A stretch of 64,000 nucleotides of DNA from the NCBI RefSeq assembly GCF_015240255.1, contig NZ_CP061205.1, forward strand, positions 2,749,501-2,813,500, written 5' to 3'. Position 1 is the first letter of the stretch. Each line of letters opens with the position of its first letter. The position numbers and the translations under genes were made by a program. Positions 8,964 to 18,265 of this stretch are shown here, in pieces. The notes beneath the pieces were generated by a model. It made no database searches and was not told the origin of the DNA. It was given only the letters and a program-made list of their open reading frames with translations. The DNA comes from Kordiimonas pumila (GTDB taxonomy: Bacteria > Pseudomonadota > Alphaproteobacteria > Sphingomonadales > Kordiimonadaceae).

Positions 8964-10124
8964 GTGAAAAATAATAAAAATGCCATATCGGGCGCCAAAA
9001 AGGCTGGATTAACCCGCAGGAATATTCTGCGGCATGCAGGGCTTGCAAGCACTGCAGCCTTAATAACAGCTTGTGACAATGGCTCCCAAACCACAGCGAC
9101 TGGCGCTCCTGCAATCATAGGTAAAAAGCGCAAGCTTAAAATGGTTACCAGCTGGCCAAAGAACTTTCCCGGCACAGGCACTGGCGCGGAACGCTTTGCC
9201 AAACGCATAGAAGAATTGTTTGACGGCAATGTGACTGTCAAAGTTTACGCGGCCGGAGAATTGGTCGGCGCACTCGAGTGCTTTGATGCCGTGAGCCAAG
9301 GCAAAGCAGATATGTATCATGCTGCTGAATATTATTGGCAAGGCAAATCATCGGCTTTCAATTTCTTTGCTGCTGTTCCAATGGGAATGACCGCAAGCGA
9401 ATTAACCTCATGGATCCGTTTTGGTGGCGGACAAGAACTGTGGGATGAACTTTCAGCCCAATTTAATATCAAGCCCTTTCTTGGCGGCAACACTGGCACA
9501 CAGATGGGCGGTTGGTTCCAAAAGAATATCAACACCATTGAAGACTTCCAAGGCTTGCGTATTCGTATGCCCGGCCTAGGCGGTGAAGTAATGAAGCGGG
9601 TCGGGGCAACACCGGTTACTAAACAGGGCGGTGAGATTTTTCAGGCCCTTAGCCAAGGTAATATTGATGCTACCGAGTGGATCGGCCCTTGGAATGATCT
9701 GGCGTTTGGTTTTCATACAATCGTTAAAAACTATTATTATCCGGGTATTCATGAACCCGGAACAGGTTTGTCTATTGGCTTGAATAAAGACATTTGGGAA
9801 GACTTTTCTTCCCATGAGAAAAGCATTTTCACAGCAGCTACCATGTCTGAAAATGACATGACCTATGCAGACTTTAATGCCCATAATGCCAGAGCCCTAA
9901 CAAGCCTAATCGATGAGCACGGCGTTCAGCTAAAGCGGTTCAGCGATGATATTCTGAAAACCCTTGCAGAAGTATCAGCCACAGTTCTTGCGGACACCGC
10001 AAGTGCCGACCCGTTCAGCAAAAAAGTTTTTGACAGCTTTAGTGACGCACGCTCCTCTAGCATGAAATGGGGTGCCATTGCCGAGCAGGCCTTTATGAAT
10101 GCTCGTAGCCTTGTAGCGAAATAA
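8964..10124 (+). CDS. TRAP transporter solute-binding protein, TakP-like Tat lipoprotein
   Basis: A 386-residue DctP-type binding protein. The start is taken at GTG 8964, where AGGGGAAAAAA precedes; a frame opening at 8901 adds 21 residues with no ribosome site. The N-terminus is a twin-arginine signal (Arg18-Arg19 in TRRNILRHAGL) ending in a lipobox-like LITAC with Cys37, so the protein is likely Tat-exported and lipid-anchored. The core matches the alpha-keto acid-binding TakP subfamily: GGNTGTQMGGWFQKNIN, then GGEIFQALSQGNIDATEWIGP and NYYYPGIHEPG. TakP-type proteins bind 2-oxo acids such as pyruvate and branched-chain keto acids; the exact ligand here is inferred. It heads the dctP-dctQ-dctM operon, one base before the small permease gene. 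Confidence 0.9.
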   Translation: MKNNKNAISGAKKAGLTRRNILRHAGLASTAALITACDNGSQTTATGAPAIIGKKRKLKMVTSWPKNFPGTGTGAERFAKRIEELFDGNVTVKVYAAGELVGALECFDAVSQGKADMYHAAEYYWQGKSSAFNFFAAVPMGMTASELTSWIRFGGGQELWDELSAQFNIKPFLGGNTGTQMGGWFQKNINTIEDFQGLRIRMPGLGGEVMKRVGATPVTKQGGEIFQALSQGNIDATEWIGPWNDLAFGFHTIVKNYYYPGIHEPGTGLSIGLNKDIWEDFSSHEKSIFTAATMSENDMTYADFNAHNARALTSLIDEHGVQLKRFSDDILKTLAEVSATVLADTASADPFSKKVFDSFSDARSSSMKWGAIAEQAFMNARSLVAK

Positions 10125-10125
10125 A

Positions 10126-10632
10126 ATGCTTTCTAAAATAGTATCAGGTTTAAACCAAATTCTCGATATTAGCGGAAAGCTTCTCGCTATTTTGCCGCTT
10201 CTGTTAATTTTGGTGCAATTTTCTGTAGTCTTAATGGTCTATGTTTTCTCTAATGGAAACATACAATTACAAGAAAGCCTGCAATATATTAATGCCATTA
10301 TGTTTCTGGGCGGCGCGGGATACACAGCCCTTAAAGATGAACATGTAAGGGTTGATCTTTTTTACAGTAAATTTTCTGGTCGCCAAAAAGCCTGTGTAAA
10401 TTTGATCGGCACACTTTTACTGTTGTGCCCCTTCTTAATACTCTTTTGGATTAGCAGCGTTCCTTATGTGTTTCAAAGCTGGCATATTTTAGAAGGTAGC
10501 GTAGAAGCAAGCGGCCTTCCTTTCATTTATATTTTAAAATCTACCTTGCTGCTTTTTGCTGGCACCATGACCCTTCATGCCCTATCAGCTATCATCAGCA
10601 ACGCACGCATTCTATACGGGAATAAGCAATAG
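10126..10632 (+). CDS. dctQ: TRAP transporter small permease subunit (DctQ)
   Basis: A 168-residue integral membrane protein with four predicted helices (about 15-38, 52-70, 88-112 and 130-155), the topology of DctQ subunits. The stretch GGAGYTALKDEHVRVDLFY is the typical DctQ signature after the second helix. DctQ pairs with the large permease to form the membrane part of the tripartite, sodium-driven uptake system. The ATG starts one base after the binding-protein stop, and the TAG stop overlaps the GTG start of the large permease, so all three are surely translated from one message. Confidence 0.93.
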   Translation: MLSKIVSGLNQILDISGKLLAILPLLLILVQFSVVLMVYVFSNGNIQLQESLQYINAIMFLGGAGYTALKDEHVRVDLFYSKFSGRQKACVNLIGTLLLLCPFLILFWISSVPYVFQSWHILEGSVEASGLPFIYILKSTLLLFAGTMTLHALSAIISNARILYGNKQ

Positions 10633-12212
10633 TGGATATGTCAGTTATATTAACACTCAGCATGTTTGCTGTGCTTGTTGGCCTTCTCTTAACCGGTTTC
10701 CCTGTGGCTTTCACGTTGGGTGGTGCTGGCCTGTTATTTGGCCTTATTGGCATGGCAACAGGCACGCTTGATTCCAGCTTTCTTGAAATCCTTCCAAACC
10801 GCCTGTTTGGTAACGTTATTAGAAACGAATTACTGTTCGCAATTCCGCTTTTTGTCAGCATGGGGGTGATGCTCGAAAAGTCAAACGTTGCCGAAGACTT
10901 GCTCGAGAGCATGGGCAGACTTTTTGGCAAATTGCGCGGCGGGCTTGGTATTTCTGTTACTGTCGTTGGCGCCTTGCTTGCTGCCTCTACAGGCATTGTC
11001 GGGGCAACAGTTGTTACGATGGGACTGCTTTCACTCCCAACCATGTTGCGGCGTGGCTATGATCCTTCTCTAGCGACTGGCTCGATTGCGGCTTCAGGTA
11101 CACTGGGGCAAATCATACCGCCCTCTATCGTGCTTATTTTACTCGCTGACGTTCTATCGTCAGCGTGGCAACAGGCACAGCTTAACAACCATATATTTTC
11201 ACCTGCGCCCATGAGTGCTGGTGAACTCTTTGCAGGCGCTCTTATCCCCGGGCTTATTCTCGTTGCCTGCTATATTCTATATCAGGCAGGCATGGCATTT
11301 TTTAAGCCAGAAACCAGCCCGGCAATCCCGCCAGAGGAATGCGTCGACAGTGGCACGGGTATTTTCATAACCTTACTCACCGCACTCTTACCGCCTCTTA
11401 TTTTAATAATAGCCGTTCTTGGTTCTATTCTTACGGGTATCGCAACACCTACAGAAGCCGCCTCTGTAGGTGCTATTGGTGCTATTCTTCTTGGTGCAGC
11501 AAGGCTCGGCGGCAAAAACAGAATTGCCGTTTATACAACGCTTGTTTCATTGCTTGTATTGCTTGTTATTGCGAGCACATCAGACCTACGCATGCACCGG
11601 GATGTTATATCAGCCGCAGATAACATTGCATATTTTATAGCAATACTTGTAACGGTCACTTTTTCGGCCGGGCTTTTGTGGTCACTCTGGTCAACCTACC
11701 AGTCAGGGGTGTTAACAGAAGTTATGCGCTCTACTGTGCGTATTTCAACCATGATCTACACCATACTGATCGGTGCTAGCCTGTTTTCGCTCGTCTTTAG
11801 GGGCCTTGGCGGCGACGAGATCATTGAAAACCTGTTACATGGCCTGCCCGGTGGCCAATTTACAGCTATTCTCCTGATAATGCTGTTGATGTTTGTATTG
11901 GGCTTTTTCCTCGATTTTATTGAGATCACCTTTGTTGTTGTGCCTGTTGTTGCCCCAGCCCTATTGGCTATGGATGGCACATATGGCCCTATATGGCTGG
12001 GTGTGCTGATGGCTATGAACTTGCAAACAAGCTTTTTAACGCCGCCTTTTGGCTTTGCCCTGTTTTACTTGCGCGGCGTGGTGCCTGAGAGCGTACCTAC
12101 ATCTGCTATATATAAAGGTGTTATACCGTTTGTTATCATTCAGCTTCTGTGCCTTGTGCTCATTGCGCTCTTCCCGTCCCTTGTTACATGGCTACCAAAG
12201 CTTCTTTTCTAA
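10632..12212 (+). CDS. dctM: TRAP transporter large permease subunit (DctM)
   Basis: A large permease of 526 residues counted from the GTG overlapping the dctQ stop (an ATG two codons on is possible). The N-terminal half shows DctM signatures: IPLFVSMGVML, ASTGIVGATVVTMGLLSLP and GTLGQIIPPSIVL; the C-terminal half has FLDFIEITFVVVPVVAP and SFLTPPFGFALFYLRGV. DctM forms the substrate and sodium translocation path. It is about 100 residues longer than the usual 425; the extra lies between ATPTEAASVGAIGA and STMIYTILIGASLF (about residues 290-370) and includes two additional hydrophobic helices. Larger DctM forms of this kind exist in other alphaproteobacteria. With the TakP-like protein upstream, 2-oxo acid uptake is the best guess. 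Confidence 0.93.
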   Translation: MDMSVILTLSMFAVLVGLLLTGFPVAFTLGGAGLLFGLIGMATGTLDSSFLEILPNRLFGNVIRNELLFAIPLFVSMGVMLEKSNVAEDLLESMGRLFGKLRGGLGISVTVVGALLAASTGIVGATVVTMGLLSLPTMLRRGYDPSLATGSIAASGTLGQIIPPSIVLILLADVLSSAWQQAQLNNHIFSPAPMSAGELFAGALIPGLILVACYILYQAGMAFFKPETSPAIPPEECVDSGTGIFITLLTALLPPLILIIAVLGSILTGIATPTEAASVGAIGAILLGAARLGGKNRIAVYTTLVSLLVLLVIASTSDLRMHRDVISAADNIAYFIAILVTVTFSAGLLWSLWSTYQSGVLTEVMRSTVRISTMIYTILIGASLFSLVFRGLGGDEIIENLLHGLPGGQFTAILLIMLLMFVLGFFLDFIEITFVVVPVVAPALLAMDGTYGPIWLGVLMAMNLQTSFLTPPFGFALFYLRGVVPESVPTSAIYKGVIPFVIIQLLCLVLIALFPSLVTWLPKLLF

Positions 12213-12331
12213 ACAATACCTTAGAAACTGCTCTTACAAAGATGTATTGGCGTTATTCAAAAATATAGCTTTTAGCTTGCCATAAATTGACATTATAAAT
12301 GCAATACTAACCCTGAGAAAAGGTAATACCC

Positions 12332-12715
12332 ATGATTGGCTACACAACAATAGGGACAAACAAACATTCTGAAGCCTGCGCATTTTATGACACGCTTTTA
12401 GCCATACTTGGTGCCAAACGAGCAATGGAATTTGATAGCTTTGTCATGTGGGCTGCCGGCCCGGATAAACCAGCCTTTGCATTAACCAAGCCATATGACG
12501 GCAAAGCGGCATCTGTTGGCAACGGCGTTATGATTGCCCTCAAAGCCCCAGACAGAGCGACCGTCGACAAACTATACGAAACAGCTCTTGCAAACGGTGG
12601 TAGCTGCGAAGGTAAACCAGGTCTTCGTGGTAGCGAAGATATGGGGTTTTATGCAGCCTATTTCCGTGACATTGAAGGCAACAAGCTTAACGCATTCTGC
12701 ATGGGCCCAGCCTAA
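12332..12715 (+). CDS. VOC-family (glyoxalase/bleomycin resistance-like) protein
   Basis: A 127-residue single vicinal-oxygen-chelate domain protein. It starts with the beta-strand MIGYTTIGT, continues through a helix with SEACAFYDTLLAILGAK, and ends with GFYAAYFRDIEGNKLNAFCMG, which matches the C-terminal metal-site strand where DPxGN is normally found. VOC proteins bind divalent metals and act as isomerases, dioxygenases or drug-binding proteins; the compact single-domain form says nothing about substrate. It appears to be a single gene ending at a strong terminator shared with convergent parC. Confidence 0.85.
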   Translation: MIGYTTIGTNKHSEACAFYDTLLAILGAKRAMEFDSFVMWAAGPDKPAFALTKPYDGKAASVGNGVMIALKAPDRATVDKLYETALANGGSCEGKPGLRGSEDMGFYAAYFRDIEGNKLNAFCMGPA

Positions 12716-12720
12716 GCAGC

Positions 12721-12773
12721 GGTTCCTTCCCGAACAGGAACCAAAAAGGCCGGATTTCCCCCCGGCCTTTTTT
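12721..12773. terminator. Bidirectional terminator between VOC gene and parC
   Basis: Two adjacent hairpins. The first pairs GGTTCCT (12721-12727) with AGGAACC (12736-12742). The second pairs AAAAAGGCCGG (12743-12753) with CCGGCCTTTTT (12762-12772), giving a GC-rich stem with an A run on one side and a T run on the other. It can stop transcription from both convergent genes. Confidence 0.85.
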
Positions 12774-12808
12774 ATTCAATCCGTAATAGGTCACCAATTA
12801 CTTAAAAT

Positions 12809-15088
12809 CTATTTGAACTTGTTATTACGGGGGAAGCCCATAGGCGGCAAACGCCCAGCATTGCCACGTTTACCTGTCCATTGCACCAAATCGGTTTCTG
12901 TGCGCCACCTGTCGCCGTTACCACCCATTTGCCATGTAAGGCCTTCACTTTTGTGGAACGTTACAATGTCTGAGAGGGTGCCATCTTTGTAACGCTGCAA
13001 AGTAACGCCCTGCCCCCGGTTCATAACCGGTAATTCATCAATTGAGAACACAAGCAGTTTGCGGTTTTTACCAATAACAGCAACACTGTCACCGTCAGCA
13101 ACAAAACAGTGCGTTGCAATGGCATCATTAGGTAAGTTTAGAATCTGTTTACCGCCTTTTTTCATGGCAACAGCATTTGCTGCTTCAATAATAAAGCCTT
13201 TACCAATGGAGGAAGCAACCACCAACTTACTTCCCGGCTGGAAGGGCAACAGTGTGACAATTTCATCATTAGCATCCATATCAACCATCAGCCTAACAGG
13301 CTCACCGTTGCCGCGTGCGCTTGGCAGTTTATCGGCACCAATCGTATACAGCTTACCGCTTGTCGCAAAGAGGAAGATTTTATCCGTAGTATAAGCGTGG
13401 AACCTGAACTTTTCTTCGTCACCGTCTTTATATTTAAAATCTTCTTCCGGCTTGGCATGCCCCTTAAGGGCACGTATCCAGCCGCGTTTCGAACAAAGCA
13501 CTGTCAGCGGTTCTTTTTCAATCATTGCCTCAATCGGCACTACTTCGGCAGTGGGGGCGTCCCCAAAGCGGGTACGGCGTTTTCCAAGTACAGTTTCTTG
13601 GCCAAACTTTTCTTTAATAACAGAAACCTTATCGCCAATCGCTATCCACTGAAGTTCAGGTGAGCGGATGAGTGACTTAAGCTGTGCACCCTCTTTTTCA
13701 AGCCCGGCATGCTCGGTTCTGATTTCCATTTCTTCAAGTTTCCGAAGGGCACGAAGGCGCATATTCAAGATGGCCTCCGCCTGCACATCATTCAGCTTAA
13801 ATGTGGCTATAAGGCTTGCTTTTGCGTCATCTTCCTCGCGGATTATGCGAATAACTTCATCAAGATTAAGGTATGCGATTAAATAGCCAGCCAATATTTC
13901 AAGCCGGTGCTCAATTTTATCGAGTCGGAACTGGCTACGACGGATCAGAACCTCAACCTGATGATTAAGGAAGCTATTCAGCATTTCTTTTAGAGGCAGA
14001 ACGCGCGGCCTGTTATCTGAGGCAATCACATTCATATTCATGGAAAAGCGCGATTCTAGTTCAGTTAATCTGAACAGGCTTTCCATCAGTATTTTTTCGT
14101 CAACCGTACGGTTTTTAGGTTCAAGAACAATTCTGATATCTTCTGCAGACTCGTCCCTAACATCAGCCAAAATTGGCAGTTTCTTTTCATTGATCAAGTC
14201 CGCAATGCGTTCAATCAGCTTAGATTTTTGAACCTGAAAAGGAATTTCCGTAATGACAATCTGGTAAATACCCCGGGATAGCTCTTCTTTTTCCCAGCGC
14301 GCGCGCACCCGGAAACTACCACGTCCTGTATCGTAAGCATCAATGATGGTTTCGCGGTCTTCAACAAGCTGCCCACCTGTTGGGAAGTCAGGCCCTTGAA
14401 TAGAATCCATCAATTTATGTGTGGTAATAGCATCATAGCTAAAGGTCAGGTTATCACCGCGTTTATGATCAGAAAGCCGCGCATCAATGAGCAACTGCAT
14501 CCCATCTGCAAGCTCCCCCACATTATGGGGCGGAATATTGGTCGCCATACCAACGGCAATACCAGAGGAGCCATTTGCAAGGAGATTGGGGAAAGACCCC
14601 GAGAAAACAATAGGCTCACGGTCTTCACCGTCATATGTTTCCCGGTAATCTACCGCATCTTCTTCCAGCCCTTCCATAAGGGCCATGGCAACTTCGGTAA
14701 GGCGAGCCTCAGTATATCGCATCGCAGCGGCATTATCGCCGTCAACGTTACCAAAGTTTCCTTGTCCATCAACCAGAGGGAAGCGAACAGAAAAGTCCTG
14801 TGCCAAACGCACCAGCGCATCATAAACCGACTGATCACCATGTGGGTGGTATTTACCAATCACATCCCCCACAACACGGGCGCATTTTTTATAGCCGGTT
14901 TTTGGGTCCAGCTTCAAAAGGCGCATAGCATACAGCAGCCGCCTGTGAACAGGCTTTAACCCATCCCTTACATCCGGTAGTGACCGGGACATAATTGTTG
15001 AGAGTGCATAGGCCAAATACCGTTCGCTAAGTGCATCAGCGAAAGGGGTTTCGATAATATTACCGTTAAAATCAGCTTGTGTTGTCAT
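12809..15088 (-). CDS. parC: DNA topoisomerase IV subunit A
   Basis: A 759-residue ParC, the DNA-cleaving subunit of the decatenating topoisomerase IV. The N-terminal breakage-reunion domain includes TIMSRSLPDVRDGLKPVHRR, the quinolone-determining loop HPHGDQSVYDA, and AMRYTEARL, whose Tyr125 is the catalytic tyrosine. The C-terminal part has a shortened set of beta-pinwheel blades and ends with RLPPMGFPRNNKFK, as in alphaproteobacterial ParC rather than GyrA. The start is taken at the ATG at 15088 (MTTQ), since seven further upstream residues to 15109 look unlike the family; neither has a clear ribosome site. Gln and Asp occupy the places of E. coli Ser80 and Glu84, as is common in this class. 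It is the last gene of the recO-side cluster. Confidence 0.95.
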   Translation of the reverse strand: MTTQADFNGNIIETPFADALSERYLAYALSTIMSRSLPDVRDGLKPVHRRLLYAMRLLKLDPKTGYKKCARVVGDVIGKYHPHGDQSVYDALVRLAQDFSVRFPLVDGQGNFGNVDGDNAAAMRYTEARLTEVAMALMEGLEEDAVDYRETYDGEDREPIVFSGSFPNLLANGSSGIAVGMATNIPPHNVGELADGMQLLIDARLSDHKRGDNLTFSYDAITTHKLMDSIQGPDFPTGGQLVEDRETIIDAYDTGRGSFRVRARWEKEELSRGIYQIVITEIPFQVQKSKLIERIADLINEKKLPILADVRDESAEDIRIVLEPKNRTVDEKILMESLFRLTELESRFSMNMNVIASDNRPRVLPLKEMLNSFLNHQVEVLIRRSQFRLDKIEHRLEILAGYLIAYLNLDEVIRIIREEDDAKASLIATFKLNDVQAEAILNMRLRALRKLEEMEIRTEHAGLEKEGAQLKSLIRSPELQWIAIGDKVSVIKEKFGQETVLGKRRTRFGDAPTAEVVPIEAMIEKEPLTVLCSKRGWIRALKGHAKPEEDFKYKDGDEEKFRFHAYTTDKIFLFATSGKLYTIGADKLPSARGNGEPVRLMVDMDANDEIVTLLPFQPGSKLVVASSIGKGFIIEAANAVAMKKGGKQILNLPNDAIATHCFVADGDSVAVIGKNRKLLVFSIDELPVMNRGQGVTLQRYKDGTLSDIVTFHKSEGLTWQMGGNGDRWRTETDLVQWTGKRGNAGRLPPMGFPRNNKFK

Positions 15089-15172
15089 AAGGTAACTATA
15101 CCAATTCAAAAGCAGATGGCTACAAGATGTTGTGGTTATCCACAGATTCTTTGCCGTATGAAGAAAACTAAG

Positions 15173-15916
15173 TCAACGAGAAGCCGTATAAAGTGCTGAT
15201 AACAGCCTTTCACGAGCCGCAGGCTGGCCTTTTCCACTCACAATCCATATGTTTCGCTCAAGAAAGTAGCCTGTTAACTTCAGGCTGTTATACGCATCTG
15301 TCATATTGGGCATAAGCCCATCTCGTGAAAGCAAAAATGCAGGTAACGGCAATAGTTTGTCACTGTACGGCGCCCCTGCATCAGCACATACCGCCCTACC
15401 CGACTTCGGGGAAACATAGGTGAGATTGTCCCGAACACCGCTTGCTGCACATTCGCTCAAATCAAGGCCGTAGCCAAGCTCGGTTAAAATACCAAGTTCA
15501 AGCCGTGCGAGCGCAGCCCCCCACAAAGATAGTGTACCATCTTCGTTTTCAAGCAAATTAACAAGAGCACACAAACCCTTGTAAACCTTAAGAAAAGGCG
15601 CACGCTCTGGCATTGTAGAGGCAACAACAGCCGTTATGGCAGCAAGCGCCGAAAGCCGTGCGCCATCCCCGATCATGTGCCCCAGTGGGCTGTGGAGTAA
15701 TTCAAGAGTAAACCGGCCAAGGTTTGCTTCAATCCGCGACCGCCATGTAAGAGAAAGGAGATTTCCTGCCTGCAGGTTTGCACGGTTGCGCCTGCCAAGG
15801 CCACCCTTTACAAAACCACGCGCCCGACCATGGTTTTCTGTCATCACTTCTATAACAGCGTCGCTTTCGCCGTGCCGCGCTATGGAAAGAACAATACCTT
15901 CATCCTGCCATTCCAT
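15173..15916 (-). CDS. recO: DNA repair protein RecO
   Basis: A 247-residue RecO. The N-terminal OB-fold begins MEWQDEGIVLSIARHGESDAVIEVMTEN (quoted from residues 1-16: MEWQDEGIVLSIARHG) and includes the GRARGFVKGG stretch typical of the family; the rest is the helical C-terminal domain. RecO works with RecF and RecR to load RecA onto SSB-covered gaps. Alphaproteobacterial RecO often lacks the four zinc cysteines seen elsewhere; here only scattered cysteines are seen. It lies 17 bases after era in the conserved rnc-era-recO order and is probably co-transcribed with them. Confidence 0.93.
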   Translation of the reverse strand: MEWQDEGIVLSIARHGESDAVIEVMTENHGRARGFVKGGLGRRNRANLQAGNLLSLTWRSRIEANLGRFTLELLHSPLGHMIGDGARLSALAAITAVVASTMPERAPFLKVYKGLCALVNLLENEDGTLSLWGAALARLELGILTELGYGLDLSECAASGVRDNLTYVSPKSGRAVCADAGAPYSDKLLPLPAFLLSRDGLMPNMTDAYNSLKLTGYFLERNIWIVSGKGQPAARERLLSALYTASR

Positions 15917-15933
15917 CGCGTTACCCTGTTTTA

Positions 15934-16848
15934 CTAGTCTACAAAATCGAGGCCCATGTCCTTATACATGGTTCTGTCATCAGCCCAGCGCTCTGTTGTA
16001 CGCACATGCAAGAAAAGATGCACCCTGCGATCAAATTCCTGCTCCATTTCCTCGCGGGCCATTTTACCCAAGGTTTTCAGCATGCTGCCAGCTTTACCAA
16101 TAACTATACCTTTTTGAGTTTCACGCTCAACATGGATAACCTGCTCAATACGAACCGAACCATCAGCACGTTCTTCCCATTTTTCAGTTTCAACAGTTGT
16201 GGCGTATGGAAGCTCATCGTGAAGGCGCAAATACACCTTTTCACGGGTGATTTCAGCCGCCAAAACACGCATGGTTATATCTGATATCTGGTCATCAGGG
16301 TACATCCACGGCCCAGATGGAGCTTTCGCCGACAGAAACGCCTTTAGGTCTGTCACACCATCCCCGTTCAGCGCTGATATCATGAATATATCGGTGAACA
16401 CGCCCGTTTCGTTTAACTTTTGCGTTAGTGCGAGCAACGTATCACGTCTTAGTCCGTCAATTTTGTTCAAGGCAAGAATAGCTTTACGCTTTGCATTCTT
16501 CAGCCCATCAATAATATGCTCAACCTCGTCTGTAACACCGCGTTTGCTATCCACCAGAAAAACGGTTGTTTCTGCGTCTTCTGAACCCTTCCAAGCCGCA
16601 CTTACCATCGCCCGGTCCAACCGGCGCTTTGGTTCAAAAATACCAGGGGTATCAATAAAAATAAGCTGCGTTTTTCCGTGCATGGCAATGCCAGTAATAC
16701 GCGTACGTGTGGTTTGCACTTTATGGGTAACAATAGCCACCTTGGCACCAACAAGCGAATTAAGAAGCGTAGACTTACCTGCGTTTGGTGCCCCTATCAA
16801 AGCCACAAAACCGCAACGTTCCATGTCTGCTTCATCCGAATGGTTCAA
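15934..16848 (-). CDS. era: GTPase Era
   Basis: A 304-residue Era, the GTPase that binds the 3' end of 16S rRNA during 30S assembly. The G1 loop GAPNAGKS, the G3 motif DTPG and the G4 motif NKID are intact. The C-terminal KH RNA-binding domain carries VIGKAGSMLKTLGKMAREEM. The start is a TTG at 16848 that overlaps the rnc stop as TTGA, with AGGAG seven bases upstream; an ATG eight codons later (16824) is the alternative, but has no comparable site. Translational coupling with rnc is therefore likely, which is the usual rnc-era arrangement. Confidence 0.95.
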   Translation of the reverse strand: MNHSDEADMERCGFVALIGAPNAGKSTLLNSLVGAKVAIVTHKVQTTRTRITGIAMHGKTQLIFIDTPGIFEPKRRLDRAMVSAAWKGSEDAETTVFLVDSKRGVTDEVEHIIDGLKNAKRKAILALNKIDGLRRDTLLALTQKLNETGVFTDIFMISALNGDGVTDLKAFLSAKAPSGPWMYPDDQISDITMRVLAAEITREKVYLRLHDELPYATTVETEKWEERADGSVRIEQVIHVERETQKGIVIGKAGSMLKTLGKMAREEMEQEFDRRVHLFLHVRTTERWADDRTMYKDMGLDFVD

Positions 16849-17510
16849 CCTGTTTCTCCTAAAAGGTGCCGTAACAATGCAGCTGCTGCATCTTGTTCAG
16901 CCGTTTTTTTTGTTCCACCCTGCGCCGATGCAGAGCCTTTGCCGTCAATGGTCGCTTCAATTGTAAAAACAGGGTCGTGATCTGGCCCTGTTCTGTCTAA
17001 CACTGAATAGTGTGGTAAATCCAATGATCTTGCCTGACACCATTCTTGTAATTTTGTTTTGTGGTCTTTAACAGCATCCAGTTCAGTATCCATTAACGGA
17101 ATCCAGTGTTGCCGAATAAATTTGTCAGTAACCGCGAAGCCACCGTCAAGATACATAGCACCAATAAAGGCTTCACACACATCAGCCTGTATGGCCTCTT
17201 TGTCTCTCGCGCCTTCAGTTTCCGCACCTGGAGTTACCTTTAAGGCTGCAGCAATACCAAGCTTTACAGCCATTCCGGCGAGAGTTTCCCTGCGCACAAG
17301 AGACGTAAAGCGCCTATTTAGTAACCCTTCCGCTTCCGACGGATAAGCCTCTAAAAGCCATGTTGAGATCGTAAGCCCCAGTACACGATCACCCAAAAAC
17401 TCAAGACGCTGATAATTATAGGAGCCAGACAGTGATGGGTGTGTCAGCGCCTCATCCAGCAGGCTTGTTTTTGCAAACCTGTAACCGGCTAGTTCTTTTA
17501 ATTCAGTCAA
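16845..17510 (-). CDS. rnc: Ribonuclease III
   Basis: A 221-residue RNase III that cleaves double-stranded RNA, including rRNA precursors. The catalytic signature QRLEFLGDRVLGL lies near residue 35, the acidic residues of the second site occur around AFIGAMYLDGG, and the C-terminal double-stranded-RNA-binding domain has KLQEWCQ and AQGGTKKTAEQDAAAALL. The start is a TTG with GGGGAGGAG immediately upstream. It follows pdxJ by only 20 bases; in most alphaproteobacteria acpS and lepB lie between these two genes, and neither is present here. Confidence 0.95.
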   Translation of the reverse strand: MTELKELAGYRFAKTSLLDEALTHPSLSGSYNYQRLEFLGDRVLGLTISTWLLEAYPSEAEGLLNRRFTSLVRRETLAGMAVKLGIAAALKVTPGAETEGARDKEAIQADVCEAFIGAMYLDGGFAVTDKFIRQHWIPLMDTELDAVKDHKTKLQEWCQARSLDLPHYSVLDRTGPDHDPVFTIEATIDGKGSASAQGGTKKTAEQDAAAALLRHLLGETG

Positions 17511-17530
17511 ATGCTCCTCCCCGAGCTTTT

Positions 17531-18265
17531 TTAACCTCTGGCTTCATCCATGAGCCTTCTCATTTCCTTAATAGATGCTTCTAAGCCATGAAAGATTGCT
17601 TCCCCAACCAGAAAATGGCCTATATTTAATTCCCTGATTTCAGGGATGGCGGCAATTGCAGCCACTGTTTCATAACTCAAACCGTGCCCAGCATGCATTT
17701 CAATACCATGCGAAGCACCGTATGCAACAGCGCTTCGAATACGCTCTAGCTCTTCCTCTTGCTGCTTGCCAGAAAGCTCGCAGTATTTCCCTGTATGAAT
17801 TTCACATACAGGGGCGCCAAGAGAAATTGCCGCATCAAGCTGGCTTTTCTCGGCATCGATAAAAAGACTAACTCGGCTCCCTGCAGCGTTCAGGCGGTTT
17901 ACATAAGGCAGCAAGCGATCATGCTGTCCTGCGACATCAAGCCCCCCTTCTGTTGTCAGTTCCTGGCGCTTTTCAGGCACCAAACAACAGGCATGAGGTT
18001 TGTGCCTCAGTGCAATTTCCAGCATTTCATCGGTCGCTGCCATTTCCAGATTAAGTGGCACCGAAAGAACATCTGAAAGAGAGGCGATATCTTCGTCAGA
18101 TATATGGCGCCTATCCTCGCGTAAATGCGCCGTTATACCGTCAGCTCCAGCAAGTACAGCGAGGCCCGCTGCCCGCACAGGATCAGGGTGTCTAATACCT
18201 CTGGCATTTCTTATGGTTGCCACATGATCAATATTTACACCTAGTCGTAATTTAGCTAGCGTCAT
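17531..18265 (-). CDS. pdxJ: Pyridoxine 5'-phosphate synthase
   Basis: A 244-residue PdxJ, which condenses 3-amino-2-oxopropyl phosphate with 1-deoxyxylulose 5-phosphate to make pyridoxine 5'-phosphate. The TIM-barrel motifs are clear: [15 protein letters not shown] at the start, [34 protein letters not shown], and the closing [16 protein letters not shown]. The ATG overlaps the stop of the upstream DUF2062 gene as ATGA, so the two are coupled. The length agrees with the family. Confidence 0.96.
   Translation of the reverse strand: MTLAKLRLGVNIDHVATIRNARGIRHPDPVRAAGLAVLAGADGITAHLREDRRHISDEDIASLSDVLSVPLNLEMAATDEMLEIALRHKPHACCLVPEKRQELTTEGGLDVAGQHDRLLPYVNRLNAAGSRVSLFIDAEKSQLDAAISLGAPVCEIHTGKYCELSGKQQEEELERIRSAVAYGASHGIEMHAGHGLSYETVAAIAAIPEIRELNIGHFLVGEAIFHGLEASIKEMRRLMDEARG

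Noticed and set aside
14396-14959. 187-codon plus-strand frame inside parC
   Set aside because: Antisense of a clear topoisomerase gene; no ribosome site or known motif.
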